Below, in pieces: positions 50,827 to 60,080 of a DNA stretch of 64,000 nucleotides. Location: NCBI GenBank assembly GCA_964436045.1, contig CAYTBN010000018.1, positions 47,049-111,048 of the forward strand, read 5' to 3'. How positions within the stretch are numbered: the stretch's first letter is position 1; each line of letters begins with the position of its first letter. Source of the stretch: CAYTBN01 sp964436045 (GTDB lineage: Bacteria > Myxococcota_A > UBA796 > UBA9615 > CAYRNR01). Under the pieces are notes generated by a model that made no database searches, was not told where the DNA came from, and was given only the letters and a program-made list of their open reading frames with translations. A program made the position numbers and the translations under genes.

Positions 50827-51840
50827 ATGCTGGACAAGAGCAAGCTGGGCGGCAAGTACATGTGCTTCAAGTGCGAGTGCAAGTTCTACGACATGAACCG
50901 TCCGGAGCCGCTGTGCCCCCGCTGCGGCGCCGACCAGCGCGAGGATCCCAACCCGGATCCCCGGGACGCGTTCCTCGCCAAGTACCGCTGGACGCCGCCG
51001 CCGCCACCGCCCAAGGAGGAGTCCAGCGAAGAGCTGATGGACGACTTCGAGGACGATCTGATGGACGACGAGGGCATCGACGACCTGCTGGAAAAACCGG
51101 CAGATGGCGACGCCAAGGCGGGCGAAAAGGGCGCCGATGCAGGGGCAGCCGCGGCCGACGGCAAGAAGAAAGCGCCCGCCAAGAAGGGCGACAAGAAGCG
51201 GAAGGCCGCCCCGAAGGCACCCGCCAAGAAGGACGACAAGAAGCGGAAGGCCGCCCCGAAGGCACCCGCCAAGAAGGACGACAAGAAGNNNNNNNNNNNN
51301 NNNNNNNNNNNNNNNNNNNNNNNNNNNNNNNNNNNNNNNNNNNNNNNNNNNNNNNNNNNNNNNNNNNNNNNNNNNNNNNNNNNNNNNNCGGAAGGCCGCC
51401 CCGAAGGCGCCCGCCAAGANNNNNNNNNNNNNNNNNNNNNNNNNNNNNNNNNNNNNNNNNNNNNNNNNNNNNNNNNNNNNNNNNNNNNNNNNNNNNNNNN
51501 NNNNNNNNNNNNNNNNNNNGCCAAGAAGGACGACAAGAAGCGGAAGGCCGCCCCGAAGGCGCCCGCCAAGAAGGACGACAAGAAGAAGGCACCCGCCAAG
51601 AAGGACGACAAGAAGAAGGCACCCGCCAAGAAGGCGCCCGCCAAGAAGGCGCCCGCCAAGAAGGACGACAAGAAGAAGGCACCCGCCAAGAAGGCGCCCG
51701 CCAAGAAGGACGACAAGAAGCGGAAGGCCGCCCCGAAGGCGCCCGCCAAGAAGGCGCCCGCCAAGAAGGCGCCTGCCAAGAAGGCACCTGCCAAGAAGGC
51801 GCCTGCCAAGAAGGACGACAAGAAGAAGGCCAAGAAATAG
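50827..51840 (+). CDS. FYDLN-acid zinc-ribbon protein with long Lys/Ala/Pro repeat tail
   Basis: Begins with a zinc ribbon (CFKC and CPRC) around FYDMNR, the hallmark of the FYDLN-acid family, followed by a Pro-rich spacer and a strongly acidic patch (EELMDDFEDDLMDDE). From about residue 110 it is a Lys/Ala/Pro repeat region (KKAPAK, KKDDKKRKAAPKAPAK), like histone H1-type tails that bind DNA or RNA. Two 100-N gaps lie in the repeats, so the true length is unknown (nominally 337 residues). ATG 50827 follows GGAGGAA; ends at TAG 51840. Confidence 0.8.
   Translation: MLDKSKLGGKYMCFKCECKFYDMNRPEPLCPRCGADQREDPNPDPRDAFLAKYRWTPPPPPPKEESSEELMDDFEDDLMDDEGIDDLLEKPADGDAKAGEKGADAGAAAADGKKKAPAKKGDKKRKAAPKAPAKKDDKKRKAAPKAPAKKDDKKXXXXXXXXXXXXXXXXXXXXXXXXXXXXXXXXXXEGRPEGARQXXXXXXXXXXXXXXXXXXXXXXXXXXXXXXXXXXAKKDDKKRKAAPKAPAKKDDKKKAPAKKDDKKKAPAKKAPAKKAPAKKDDKKKAPAKKAPAKKDDKKRKAAPKAPAKKAPAKKAPAKKAPAKKAPAKKDDKKKAKK
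51289..51388. other. Assembly gap (100 N)
   Basis: A run of exactly 100 N inside the Lys-rich repeat region. Exactly 100 is a standard placeholder for unknown length, so the reading frame across it is not assured. Confidence 0.98.
51420..51519. other. Assembly gap (100 N)
   Basis: Second run of exactly 100 N in the same repeats; only 31 resolved bases separate the two gaps, consistent with collapse of near-identical repeats during assembly. Confidence 0.98.
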
Positions 51841-51856
51841 CCGCGTCGCCAGCCCT

Positions 51857-52615
51857 TCAGTCCCCCTCTCCGTAGATCACCCGTATCAGGAACAGGCCCC
51901 GTGCAGGCGCCGTCCGGCCGGCTTGCTGCCGATCACAGGCCGCGAGGATCGAGGCCACGTCCTCCGGTTCTCGTCGCCCGATGGCAACCTCGATGGCTGT
52001 TCCGATCACGATCCTCACCATCTGCTTGAGGAATCCGCTGGCGACGATGTCGATCTCCACGAAGGGCGATCGGTCGGTGGTCACGGATGCGCGGCGAACG
52101 GTCTTGACCGGGTCCTTGTTCGGGCAGTCCGCGGCACGGAACGAGTGGAAATCGTGGGTCCCCACCAGCGGGTCGAGGGCGCGCTGGAGCCGCTCGGGGT
52201 CCAGCGGCTCGTGGACGTGCCAGCAACGGGCGCGGTCCACCGCCGCGCGTGCCGGTCGGGCCAGGATACGGTAGCGGTAGTGCTTCCCCTGGGCGCGGAA
52301 CCGGGGATGGAAGTCGCTGGCGACGGGCTCCGCCGCCCAGACCGCCACGTCCTTGGGGAGGATTCCGTTGAGTCCGCGCAGGAGCCGGCCCTCGGCGATC
52401 TCCACGTCGGTGCGGAAGGTACAGACCTGTCCCAGCGCGTGGACCCCCGCGTCGGTGCGCCCGGCGGCCAGCACCCGCACGTCGTGACGCAGCAGGATCC
52501 CCAGCGCCCGCTCCACTTCGCCCTGCACGGTGCGCTCCTTCGGCTGAACTTGCCAGCCGGCGAAGCGGGTGCCGTCGTATTCGAGGGACAGCCGGAACGT
52601 GTTCAACGGAGTCAC
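51857..52615 (-). CDS. truA: tRNA pseudouridine(38-40) synthase TruA
   Basis: 252 residues. Converts U38-U40 of tRNA anticodon arms to pseudouridine. The catalytic Asp lies in AAGRTDAGVHALGQ; LEYDGTRFAGWQVQP and HYRYRIL are further signatures. GTG 52615 overlaps the preceding stop (GTGA), making it the last gene of psd-asd-propeller protein-truA. It converges on the FYDLN gene with a 16-base gap. Confidence 0.95.
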   Translation of the reverse strand: MTPLNTFRLSLEYDGTRFAGWQVQPKERTVQGEVERALGILLRHDVRVLAAGRTDAGVHALGQVCTFRTDVEIAEGRLLRGLNGILPKDVAVWAAEPVASDFHPRFRAQGKHYRYRILARPARAAVDRARCWHVHEPLDPERLQRALDPLVGTHDFHSFRAADCPNKDPVKTVRRASVTTDRSPFVEIDIVASGFLKQMVRIVIGTAIEVAIGRREPEDVASILAACDRQQAGRTAPARGLFLIRVIYGEGD

Positions 52616-54366
52616 CTGCGGTGGGAGCGGCGCAGGGCGGCGGTCGCGAGCAGCAGCAAGACAAATCCAGGGCCCGCGGTCCGCCCCTGGCGCGTGCTGC
52701 ATGCGCCGCAATACCCCAGGTCGTCACCTGCGCCCACGGTCTGTTCCGGGGCGTCGCAGGCGGTGTCCGTCCACGGGCCCTCCTGTCCGCCCGTGTCCAC
52801 CGCGAGCACCGCGACGCAGTACTCGACGCCGTTGGTCAGCCCCTCGAGGGTGTAGGTCAGTTGCTCGCCCGCTTCCCCCTGCTCGGCGGTGGCCGGCGAG
52901 CTGTTGACCCAGCCGTCGCCCTCGACGGAAAACCCGGGGGCCCCGCTCCCCTCGTCGAAGTAGCTGTCGGCGAAGTGCACCAGGTAGTGGTCGATATCGG
53001 ACTCGTCGCCGGCCATCCAGCGGACCAGTAGCTTGCCGTCGCCGAAACCCAGCTCCAGTCCGGCCAGAGAATCCGGCGGTGTGTCGACAATAACCGAATC
53101 CGAGTCCCGCCCCGTCGGTCCGAACGCCGTCGCGAACACGAACAGCCGGTTCTCGCCCTCGTCCAGGTCGACCGCTTCGATCTCCAGCTCGACGGGGATC
53201 TCCGCGCTCGCCGACCCGCTGTACCCGGACAGCGCCTCCCCCGAGCCGTCGATGTCGCCACCGAGGACCAGCTCGTAGCTGCTGTCCTCGTCCACGGAGA
53301 AGGTCAGGGTGATCGTGTCTCCCTCGTACGCCTGCTCGGGGGAGACCGAGGTGATTTCCACCCACGGTCCGTCGGACACCACGAGCACCGCGCCCTCGGC
53401 GCCGACGTAGACGCGCCCCTCGTCGGAAGACGCCCCGGCCAGACCACCGCCCCCGCCCAGGGTGAGGGTCACCTCCGCGACCGGATCACCGCCGGTGAAG
53501 GGCACCACGGTCAGCAAGCCGGCGTCGTCGACGACGTAGAAATAACTGTCCTCGTCAGCCGTGACGATGTCCAGGTTCCGGGGCGTGCCCAGGCCGGAGA
53601 CCATCGGCATGTAGTTCACGTCGCCGGTCAGCCAGTACTGGACCACCTGCCCGGAACTCTCCAGCAGGTAGGCGTAGCCCTCGTCCACGGCCGTGGCGTC
53701 GACGATGCTGCCGAGCCCGAGGAGGTCGAAGGTGGTGATGGAGTAGACGCCGCCGCTGTTGAACAGCTTGGTCACCAGGCCGTCGTCGTGGGCGATGACG
53801 ACGTAGGTGCCCAGCGGCGTGACGGTCATCGCGGCGGCGCCGAACAGCAGGGTCATCGGGAAGCCGGTCAGGCCGTCGACCGTGCCATCCGTCAGGTCGA
53901 CCACGTGGACCAGGAAGCTGTCCCCCGTGTCCTCGACGCTGAAGAGCCGGTGGTCGGCGGTGGAGATCACGGCGTCCTGCAGCGCTCCGGTGCCCAGCTC
54001 GAACAATTCGCTGCTGCCCAGGGTCGCGGGGATCGTCGAGGTGTCCACGGGAACGCCCACCACGGTGCCATCCCCGCAGGCCACGTAGAACCGCGGCTCG
54101 TCGTCGATGCGGTCGAAGGCCAGGGCCACCGCGCCCGAACACGTGGAGACCGTGGCCGCCTCCGAATGGACGTCGGCGGTGTCCAGCACTGCCAGGGTAC
54201 CCGTCTCGCCGACGGCGGCCAGCAGCCGGTCGTCGTCCGATACCTCGATCGCCACGGGCGTCAGGCTGGGGTCGAGGGCCGCGCGTTCGATCTCGGGGAA
54301 GCCGGCGGCGGCGTTCGCGATCCCCATCGACAGGACCAGGGTACCCGAACGCAGCGCGATCCTCAC
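52612..54366 (-). CDS. Secreted propeller/fibronectin-type protein with MYXO-CTERM-like tail
   Basis: 584 residues. Signal peptide at the N-terminus, then about 330 residues of WD/PQQ-like beta strands (IEVSDDDRLLAAVGETG, LDIVTADEDSYFYVV and similar), an Ig-like region and a fibronectin III-like segment (LLVRWMAGDESDIDHYLVHF, LTNGVEYCVAVLAVD). The C-terminus has a Cys motif (YCGAC), a hydrophobic stretch and an Arg-rich end (LRRSHRR), matching MYXO-CTERM-type sorting signals. GTG 54366 overlaps asd stop (GTGA). An odd passenger between asd and truA. Confidence 0.75.
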   Translation of the reverse strand: MRIALRSGTLVLSMGIANAAAGFPEIERAALDPSLTPVAIEVSDDDRLLAAVGETGTLAVLDTADVHSEAATVSTCSGAVALAFDRIDDEPRFYVACGDGTVVGVPVDTSTIPATLGSSELFELGTGALQDAVISTADHRLFSVEDTGDSFLVHVVDLTDGTVDGLTGFPMTLLFGAAAMTVTPLGTYVVIAHDDGLVTKLFNSGGVYSITTFDLLGLGSIVDATAVDEGYAYLLESSGQVVQYWLTGDVNYMPMVSGLGTPRNLDIVTADEDSYFYVVDDAGLLTVVPFTGGDPVAEVTLTLGGGGGLAGASSDEGRVYVGAEGAVLVVSDGPWVEITSVSPEQAYEGDTITLTFSVDEDSSYELVLGGDIDGSGEALSGYSGSASAEIPVELEIEAVDLDEGENRLFVFATAFGPTGRDSDSVIVDTPPDSLAGLELGFGDGKLLVRWMAGDESDIDHYLVHFADSYFDEGSGAPGFSVEGDGWVNSSPATAEQGEAGEQLTYTLEGLTNGVEYCVAVLAVDTGGQEGPWTDTACDAPEQTVGAGDDLGYCGACSTRQGRTAGPGFVLLLLATAALRRSHRR

Positions 54367-55391
54367 GCGTACTGCTCCACCAGCAGTTGAGCGATCTGCA
54401 CGGCATTGAGCGCCGCGCCCTTGCGCACGTTGTCGGCGGTAACCCAGATGTGCAACACGTGCTCCCGGTCCGGGTCCCGGCGGATCCGTCCCACGAACAC
54501 GCCGTCCTTGCCCGTGCTGTGGAAGGGCATCGGGTAGATGTTTCGCTCCGGATCGTCGAGCACGGTCACCCCATCGGCCGAGGCCAGCGCCTGGCGCGCC
54601 TCGTCGATCTCCAGGGGCTCGATGGTCTCGATGGCCAGGGCCTCGGAGTGGCCGCTGAACACCGGCACCCTCACCGCAGTGGGGGCGACCTCCAGGGTGG
54701 GCATGCCCAGGATGCGGCGGGACTCGTCCACGAGCTTCCACTCCTCGGTGGTGTAGCCGTCCTCGCGGAAGTCGCCGATGTGGGGCAGACAGTTGAACGC
54801 GACCTGATGGGGGTGGACCCCCAGCTCAACCGCCTGACCGGTGAGCAGGGCCCGCACCTGACCGCTGAGTTCGTCGATCCCTTTCTGACCCGCGCCGCTG
54901 ACCGACTGGTAGGTTGTCACCACCACCCGTCGCAGGCCGGCCATGTCCGCCAGCGGCTTGAGGGCGATCACCATCTGGATCGTCGAGCAGTTGGGGTTGG
55001 CCACGATACCGCGGCTGGCGTAGTCCGCCAGGTCGTCCGGATTCACCTCCGGGACCACCAACGGCACCCGCGGATCGCCGCGCCAGGCGCTGGAGTTGTC
55101 CACCACCACGCAGCCTCGCTCGACCGCCTCGGGCGCCATCTCGCGGCTCACCTCTGAGCCCGCCGAGAACAGCGCCAGGTCAAGCCCGTCGAAGGACTCG
55201 GGGGTCAAGGCCTCCACCGCCAGCTCCCGCCGGCCCGCGAACACGGTCTCCCCGACCGAACGCGGGGAGGCCAGCAGTCGCAGGCTCTCGAAGGGGAACT
55301 CCCGGTCGTCGAGGAGACGCACCATCTCGCGTCCCACCGCCCCGGTGGCGCCGACCACTCCGACCGCGTACCGGTCCCTGATCTCAAGCAT
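54363..55391 (-). CDS. asd: Aspartate-semialdehyde dehydrogenase
   Basis: 342 residues. NADPH-dependent step to lysine, methionine and threonine. GATGAVGREM binds the cofactor, the catalytic Cys is in NPNCSTI, and the His/Arg region SGHSEA is present. Three ATG codons in a row (55397, 55394, 55391) precede LEIRD; GAGG sits 6 bases ahead of the last, so 55391 is chosen. It overlaps the psd end by 8 bases. Confidence 0.95.
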   Translation of the reverse strand: MLEIRDRYAVGVVGATGAVGREMVRLLDDREFPFESLRLLASPRSVGETVFAGRRELAVEALTPESFDGLDLALFSAGSEVSREMAPEAVERGCVVVDNSSAWRGDPRVPLVVPEVNPDDLADYASRGIVANPNCSTIQMVIALKPLADMAGLRRVVVTTYQSVSGAGQKGIDELSGQVRALLTGQAVELGVHPHQVAFNCLPHIGDFREDGYTTEEWKLVDESRRILGMPTLEVAPTAVRVPVFSGHSEALAIETIEPLEIDEARQALASADGVTVLDDPERNIYPMPFHSTGKDGVFVGRIRRDPDREHVLHIWVTADNVRKGAALNAVQIAQLLVEQYA

Positions 55392-56088
55392 CATCATCCT
55401 CGCAAGTCGGCAACTCGCCGATGACCGTCTCCCCGGAGCGGGTACGATCACCGGCCGCGACCTGCACCTGGGTACCAAGCGGAAGGTAGAGCTCTACGCG
55501 GCTCCCGAAGCGGATCAGGCCGTAGCGGTGTCCGCGGACGAGCTTGTCGCCCTCGACGGGGTAGCTGACGATTCGGCGCGCCACGAGGCCCGCGATCTGC
55601 ACAACCGTGAGCCGTCGTCCCTTGCCGTCGACGAGGGTGAGCCCGGAACGCTCGTTCTGGTCACTGGCCTTGTCCAGGCTGGCCACCAGGAACTTGCCGG
55701 CCACGTATCGCCGCCCCACCACCTGGCCGGTCACCGGGGCCCGGTTCACGTGGACGTCGAACACGGACATGAAGATGCTGACCTTGATCGTGCGCCCCGC
55801 CCCCCACTGCTGATCCTCCACCTCCTCGACGGCCAGGACCCGGCCGTCGGCGGGTGAGATGACCAGGCTCTCCCCGTCCGGAGCGATGCGCTCGGGGTTG
55901 CGGAAGAACCACAGGGTGAAGAAGGTGGCGCTGAACAGCAGCAGCGCAACCCAGGAGAGGGCCGCGAACCCCAGGGTGTGGGAGAGCGCACCGACGCCGA
56001 CGGCGGCCAGCAGGGCGCCCAGCACGAAGGGGATCCCCTCGCGAGCGATGGGGCCGTTGTTGCGGTCTGGACTCATGAGGGGCGGCAT
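55384..56088 (-). CDS. psd: Phosphatidylserine decarboxylase, short (PSD-A type)
   Basis: 234 residues. Decarboxylates phosphatidylserine to phosphatidylethanolamine. Two N-terminal hydrophobic segments (about 18-65) anchor it; FFRNPERIAPDGESLVISPADGRV and FMSVFDVHVNRAP are family motifs. The self-cleavage site that yields the pyruvoyl cofactor is the GS in RFGSRVELYLP, where longer forms have LGST. Start 56088 or 56076; neither has a strong Shine-Dalgarno. No pssA is adjacent. Confidence 0.93.
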   Translation of the reverse strand: MPPLMSPDRNNGPIAREGIPFVLGALLAAVGVGALSHTLGFAALSWVALLLFSATFFTLWFFRNPERIAPDGESLVISPADGRVLAVEEVEDQQWGAGRTIKVSIFMSVFDVHVNRAPVTGQVVGRRYVAGKFLVASLDKASDQNERSGLTLVDGKGRRLTVVQIAGLVARRIVSYPVEGDKLVRGHRYGLIRFGSRVELYLPLGTQVQVAAGDRTRSGETVIGELPTCEDDDA

Positions 56089-56152
56089 TTTACTCGCGGG
56101 CGACCGCGAGGTAAACGCCCATCGGCCGGGCGCGGGACCCCGGCGCGATCCG

Positions 56153-56371
56153 TCAGCGATGGGGGACCAGGATCTTCTCGATGCGATCCCGGCCCACGAG
56201 CTTCTTCTTCTTCAGTGTTCGCTGCTCCGTCTCCTCGTCCTGCGTCAGGTAGCAGTGCTTGCCCAGGGCGTCGAGCCGCTCCTCCAGGTTCTTGTGCTCC
56301 CGCCACAGGCGCTCCAGTTCGGAGTTGGCGGGGGTGAGCTCGTCGATCAGGGCGACATCAGTGTTGTCCAT
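56153..56371 (-). CDS. DUF465 (YdcH-like) small protein
   Basis: 72 residues, the family's usual size. A helical protein: ELTPANSELERLWREHKNLE, then LDALGKHCYL, TLKKKKLVGRDRIEKIL. The family has no firmly established function. ATG 56371. Between tsaB and psd; a 154-base gap precedes it with no gene seen. Confidence 0.85.
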   Translation of the reverse strand: MDNTDVALIDELTPANSELERLWREHKNLEERLDALGKHCYLTQDEETEQRTLKKKKLVGRDRIEKILVPHR

Positions 56372-56525
56372 GCACGATACTCCGGGCAGCGTGACGAGGT
56401 TCAGGGGATGTCGGCTCGGGGCGATCTGGGAGGCCGGCCAGGAGGCGGCCGCGGGGGAGACCCTCATCACTCCGTACGTTACCCAGATTTCCGGCGGAGA
56501 TCCAGCCGCCCGCACCGCACGTTCA

Positions 56526-57260
56526 CTATGCGCGGGGCGGCAGCGTCAGTTCCGCCGAGCTGGGGCGCAGGTAGACCGGGGCCAGCTCGGCGTCCTGTGG
56601 CACCTCGCCAGCGGCGACGCGGCGGGCGACGTCGACTGCCATCTCGGCGACGCCGGGGAAATCGGCGCGGCCACCGACGGTGACCAGGCGCCCCCCGAGC
56701 CGATGGGCAAACAGATCCGCGTACAGCCGGGCGCCCCCGCCGATGGCGGTCATCGGCCCCTCGGGTATCGCCTCGGCCAGGGCGGTCGCGAACTCCTCGG
56801 GTGGTGCCGCGCGGGGGGCCAGCAGTACCCGGTCGCCGAGGTAGGCCGCGCCGTAGACCTCGCCCTTGCGGGCGTCGAGGATCGGAACGACCGGGTCGGC
56901 CAGGCCGCGCAGGGCCAGGGCCCGCGCCTGCAGGGATCCGTAGGCGAAGGCGGGCTTGCCCGTCGCCCGTGCCAGCCCCGCGACCGTGGCGATCCCCACC
57001 CGGACGCCGGTGAACGAACCGGGGCCCACGACCACACCGAATCCGTCCAGTTCGCCCGTACTCCAGCCCTGTTGCGCGAGCTGCCGATCGATCTGAGGGA
57101 GCAACAGACCCGCGTGACCCCGGCGAGTGCGACAGGCCAGCTGCGACACGGCCCAGTCCCCGTGCGCCAGCGCCAGCGCCTCGGTGCGCGAGGCGGTGTC
57201 CACCGCCAGCACGCGCGGACCCGCGGGTTCAGCGGGTGGCGGGGAAGATGACGACGGCAT
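56526..57260 (-). CDS. tsaB: tRNA threonylcarbamoyladenosine biosynthesis protein TsaB
   Basis: 244 residues. Non-catalytic partner of TsaD in t6A modification. VLAVDTASRTEALAL at the N-terminus and GPGSFTGVRVGIATVAGLA are diagnostic. ATG 57260 makes it overlap cdsA by 32 bases; starting at GTG 57212 would remove the overlap and give a family-like start (MLAVDTAS), so the start is uncertain. Confidence 0.92.
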   Translation of the reverse strand: MPSSSSPPPAEPAGPRVLAVDTASRTEALALAHGDWAVSQLACRTRRGHAGLLLPQIDRQLAQQGWSTGELDGFGVVVGPGSFTGVRVGIATVAGLARATGKPAFAYGSLQARALALRGLADPVVPILDARKGEVYGAAYLGDRVLLAPRAAPPEEFATALAEAIPEGPMTAIGGGARLYADLFAHRLGGRLVTVGGRADFPGVAEMAVDVARRVAAGEVPQDAELAPVYLRPSSAELTLPPRA

Positions 57261-58092
57261 AGAGGTAGGTCACCACCAGGGAAAACATCACGCTGTCGAC
57301 CCGGTCGAGGAATCCGCCGTGGCCCGGCAGGAACGACCCCGAGTCCTTGACCCCGTAGGTCCGCTTGAAGCCGGACTCCACCAGGTCCCCGAGCACGCCC
57401 GCGATACAGCCGAGGATGCCCAGGGCGACGCAGTCGCCGATGGCGATCCGCGGGAAGAACACGGCGCCGAACAGGGCGGTCCAGGCCACGGCCAGCAACA
57501 TCCCGCCGGCGAGGCCCTCCCAGGTCTTCTTGGGCGAGATCATCGGCGAGAGCTTGTGGCGGCCGAACGCCCGGCCGGCGAAGTACCCACCGATGTCGCC
57601 GCACCAGCCCAGGCCGAGGGCCAGGACGATCCAGCCCAGGCCTCCGTCGACGGAGCGCAACAACGGCAGGAATCCGACCGTGCCGCCGACGTAGACCACG
57701 GCGGTCAGCAAGCACGCCGACTGATCCCCCAGTCCATCGGTGGTCCGCGCGGTCATCAGGGTCCACAGCGTGGAGCCCAGGACGGTGGCGGCGAGGGCGA
57801 CGGTCAGCAGCTCGAAACGGCCGAGAGCCAGCGCCACCATCAGGAACACGGCCAGGGCGATGGCCACCGGCAGGGTTCCAAGGGGGCGGTCGGGGAGCGC
57901 GAAGCCGACGAACTCCCGCACACCGATCACCAGCGCCACAGCGCCGATGATCAGCATCAGTTCGAAGCCCAACCCCAGCGCTTCGGCGCCGAGCAGGAGG
58001 GCCATCAGGATGAAAAAACCGATCAGCCCGGACTTGACGCGGGTCATGGTCCCGCCGGAGGGGGCGGCGGGAGCTGGCGTAGGGTCGACCAC
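57229..58092 (-). CDS. cdsA: Phosphatidate cytidylyltransferase
   Basis: 287 residues, eight or so hydrophobic helices. Makes CDP-diacylglycerol for phospholipid synthesis. The signature ESGFKRTYGVKD followed by PGHGGFLDRVDS is intact, as are GWCGDIGGYF and ISPKKTWEG. GTG start at 58092, 4 bases after the frr stop. In most bacteria uppS lies between frr and cdsA; here it is missing. Confidence 0.95.
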   Translation of the reverse strand: MVDPTPAPAAPSGGTMTRVKSGLIGFFILMALLLGAEALGLGFELMLIIGAVALVIGVREFVGFALPDRPLGTLPVAIALAVFLMVALALGRFELLTVALAATVLGSTLWTLMTARTTDGLGDQSACLLTAVVYVGGTVGFLPLLRSVDGGLGWIVLALGLGWCGDIGGYFAGRAFGRHKLSPMISPKKTWEGLAGGMLLAVAWTALFGAVFFPRIAIGDCVALGILGCIAGVLGDLVESGFKRTYGVKDSGSFLPGHGGFLDRVDSVMFSLVVTYLYAVVIFPATR

Positions 58093-58096
58093 GATC

Positions 58097-58651
58097 TCAG
58101 ACCTCGAGGATCTCCGTCTCCTTGCTCTTCACGGTATCGTCGATCTGCTTGCAGGTGGTGTCAGTCTGCTCCTGGACCTGCTTCACCAGTCGCTGCGAGT
58201 CATCCTCGGAGATCTCGCTGTCCTTGGCCATGCCCTGGAACAGCCCGTTGTACTCACGGCGGATGCGGCGGATCTGGTTCTTGGCGTCCTCCCCCATGCC
58301 CTTGACCTGTCGCACCAGCTCCCGTCTGCGCTCGCCGGTGAGTGCGGGGATCGGGATCCGGACGACCTTGCCGTCGTTGATCGGGTTGAGCCCCAGATCG
58401 CTGGCCTGGATCGCTTTCTCCACCATCCCCATCACGCTCTTGTCCCAGGGCGCGATGACGATCAACCGCGGCTCTGGCACGCTGAGCTTGGCGACCTGGT
58501 TGAGGGGACTGGGAGTCCCGTAATAGTCCACCCTGATGCCGTCCAGCAGCGAGAGGGACGCCCGCCCGGTGCGCACGCGTCCCAGGTCGCGCTTGAGCGC
58601 CACGATGCCCTCGCCCATCTCGCTGATGCACTCGTCCATGTACTCGTTCAT
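58097..58651 (-). CDS. frr: Ribosome recycling factor
   Basis: 184 residues. RTGRASLSLLDGIRVDYYG, LNPINDGKVVRIPIPALT and GERRRELVRQVKGMGEDAKN are canonical. ATG 58651 overlaps the pyrH stop by one base (TGATG). Confidence 0.97.
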   Translation of the reverse strand: MNEYMDECISEMGEGIVALKRDLGRVRTGRASLSLLDGIRVDYYGTPSPLNQVAKLSVPEPRLIVIAPWDKSVMGMVEKAIQASDLGLNPINDGKVVRIPIPALTGERRRELVRQVKGMGEDAKNQIRRIRREYNGLFQGMAKDSEISEDDSQRLVKQVQEQTDTTCKQIDDTVKSKETEILEV

Positions 58652-59373
58652 CACTGGCTCCCTTCGATGGTGCTGCCCAGCGGCTCGCCGCGAAGGACCC
58701 CCATGATAGACCCAGTCGCCAAAAGGTCGAATACCCGGATTGTCAATCCGGCGTCGCGGCACAGGGTTACCGCCGTGAGGTCCATGACCCGCAGCTGCTG
58801 TTCGACCACCTGGCGGTAGGTCAGGCTCTCGAGCCGCGTCGCGTCGTCGTGGACCGCGGGATCCCGGTCGTAGACGCCATCGACCTTGGTCGCCTTCAGC
58901 AAGGCGTCGGCGCCGATCTCGACCGCGCGCAGGCTGGCCGCGGTATCGGTGGAGAAGTAGGGGCTGCCGGTCCCGGCAGCGAAGATGGTCACCGTACCGC
59001 CCTCGAGCAGCCGCACGGCGTCATCGCGATCGTAGAGACGGGCGAAGGTGCCCAGCGGGATCGCTGACAGGACCTCGCAGGGGACGTCCCGATCGACCAG
59101 CGCCTCCCGCAGCGTCAGCGCATTCATGCAGGTGGCCAGCATTCCGATGCGGTCGGCGTGGACCCGGTCCATGCCCCGGGCAGCGCCCGCGACACCCCGG
59201 AAGAAGTTGCCGCCGCCCACCACCAGGCCAAGCTGGATTCCTGCCCGCTGGACCTGCGCGAGCTGATCGGCGACCTGCCCCAGCATGTCCTCGGACACGC
59301 CAAAGCGTTGATCACCCTGGAGGGCCTCGCCGCTGAGCTTCAACAGGACGCGGCGATACTGGAATTCGCTCAT
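58651..59373 (-). CDS. pyrH: Uridylate kinase
   Basis: 240 residues. Phosphorylates UMP. LLKLSGEALQG, LGLVVGGGNFFRG, and TGSPYFSTDTAASLRAVEI are the standard motifs. ATG 59373, 6 bases after the tsf stop; overlaps frr by one base. Confidence 0.97.
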   Translation of the reverse strand: MSEFQYRRVLLKLSGEALQGDQRFGVSEDMLGQVADQLAQVQRAGIQLGLVVGGGNFFRGVAGAARGMDRVHADRIGMLATCMNALTLREALVDRDVPCEVLSAIPLGTFARLYDRDDAVRLLEGGTVTIFAAGTGSPYFSTDTAASLRAVEIGADALLKATKVDGVYDRDPAVHDDATRLESLTYRQVVEQQLRVMDLTAVTLCRDAGLTIRVFDLLATGSIMGVLRGEPLGSTIEGSQ

Positions 59374-59379
59374 GGACCC

Positions 59380-60030
<651 letters not shown>

Positions 60031-60080
60031 GGTGATCCTCCTGTCGTTCCCGCGCGGTATGCCCGCCCGCGGGACCCGTT

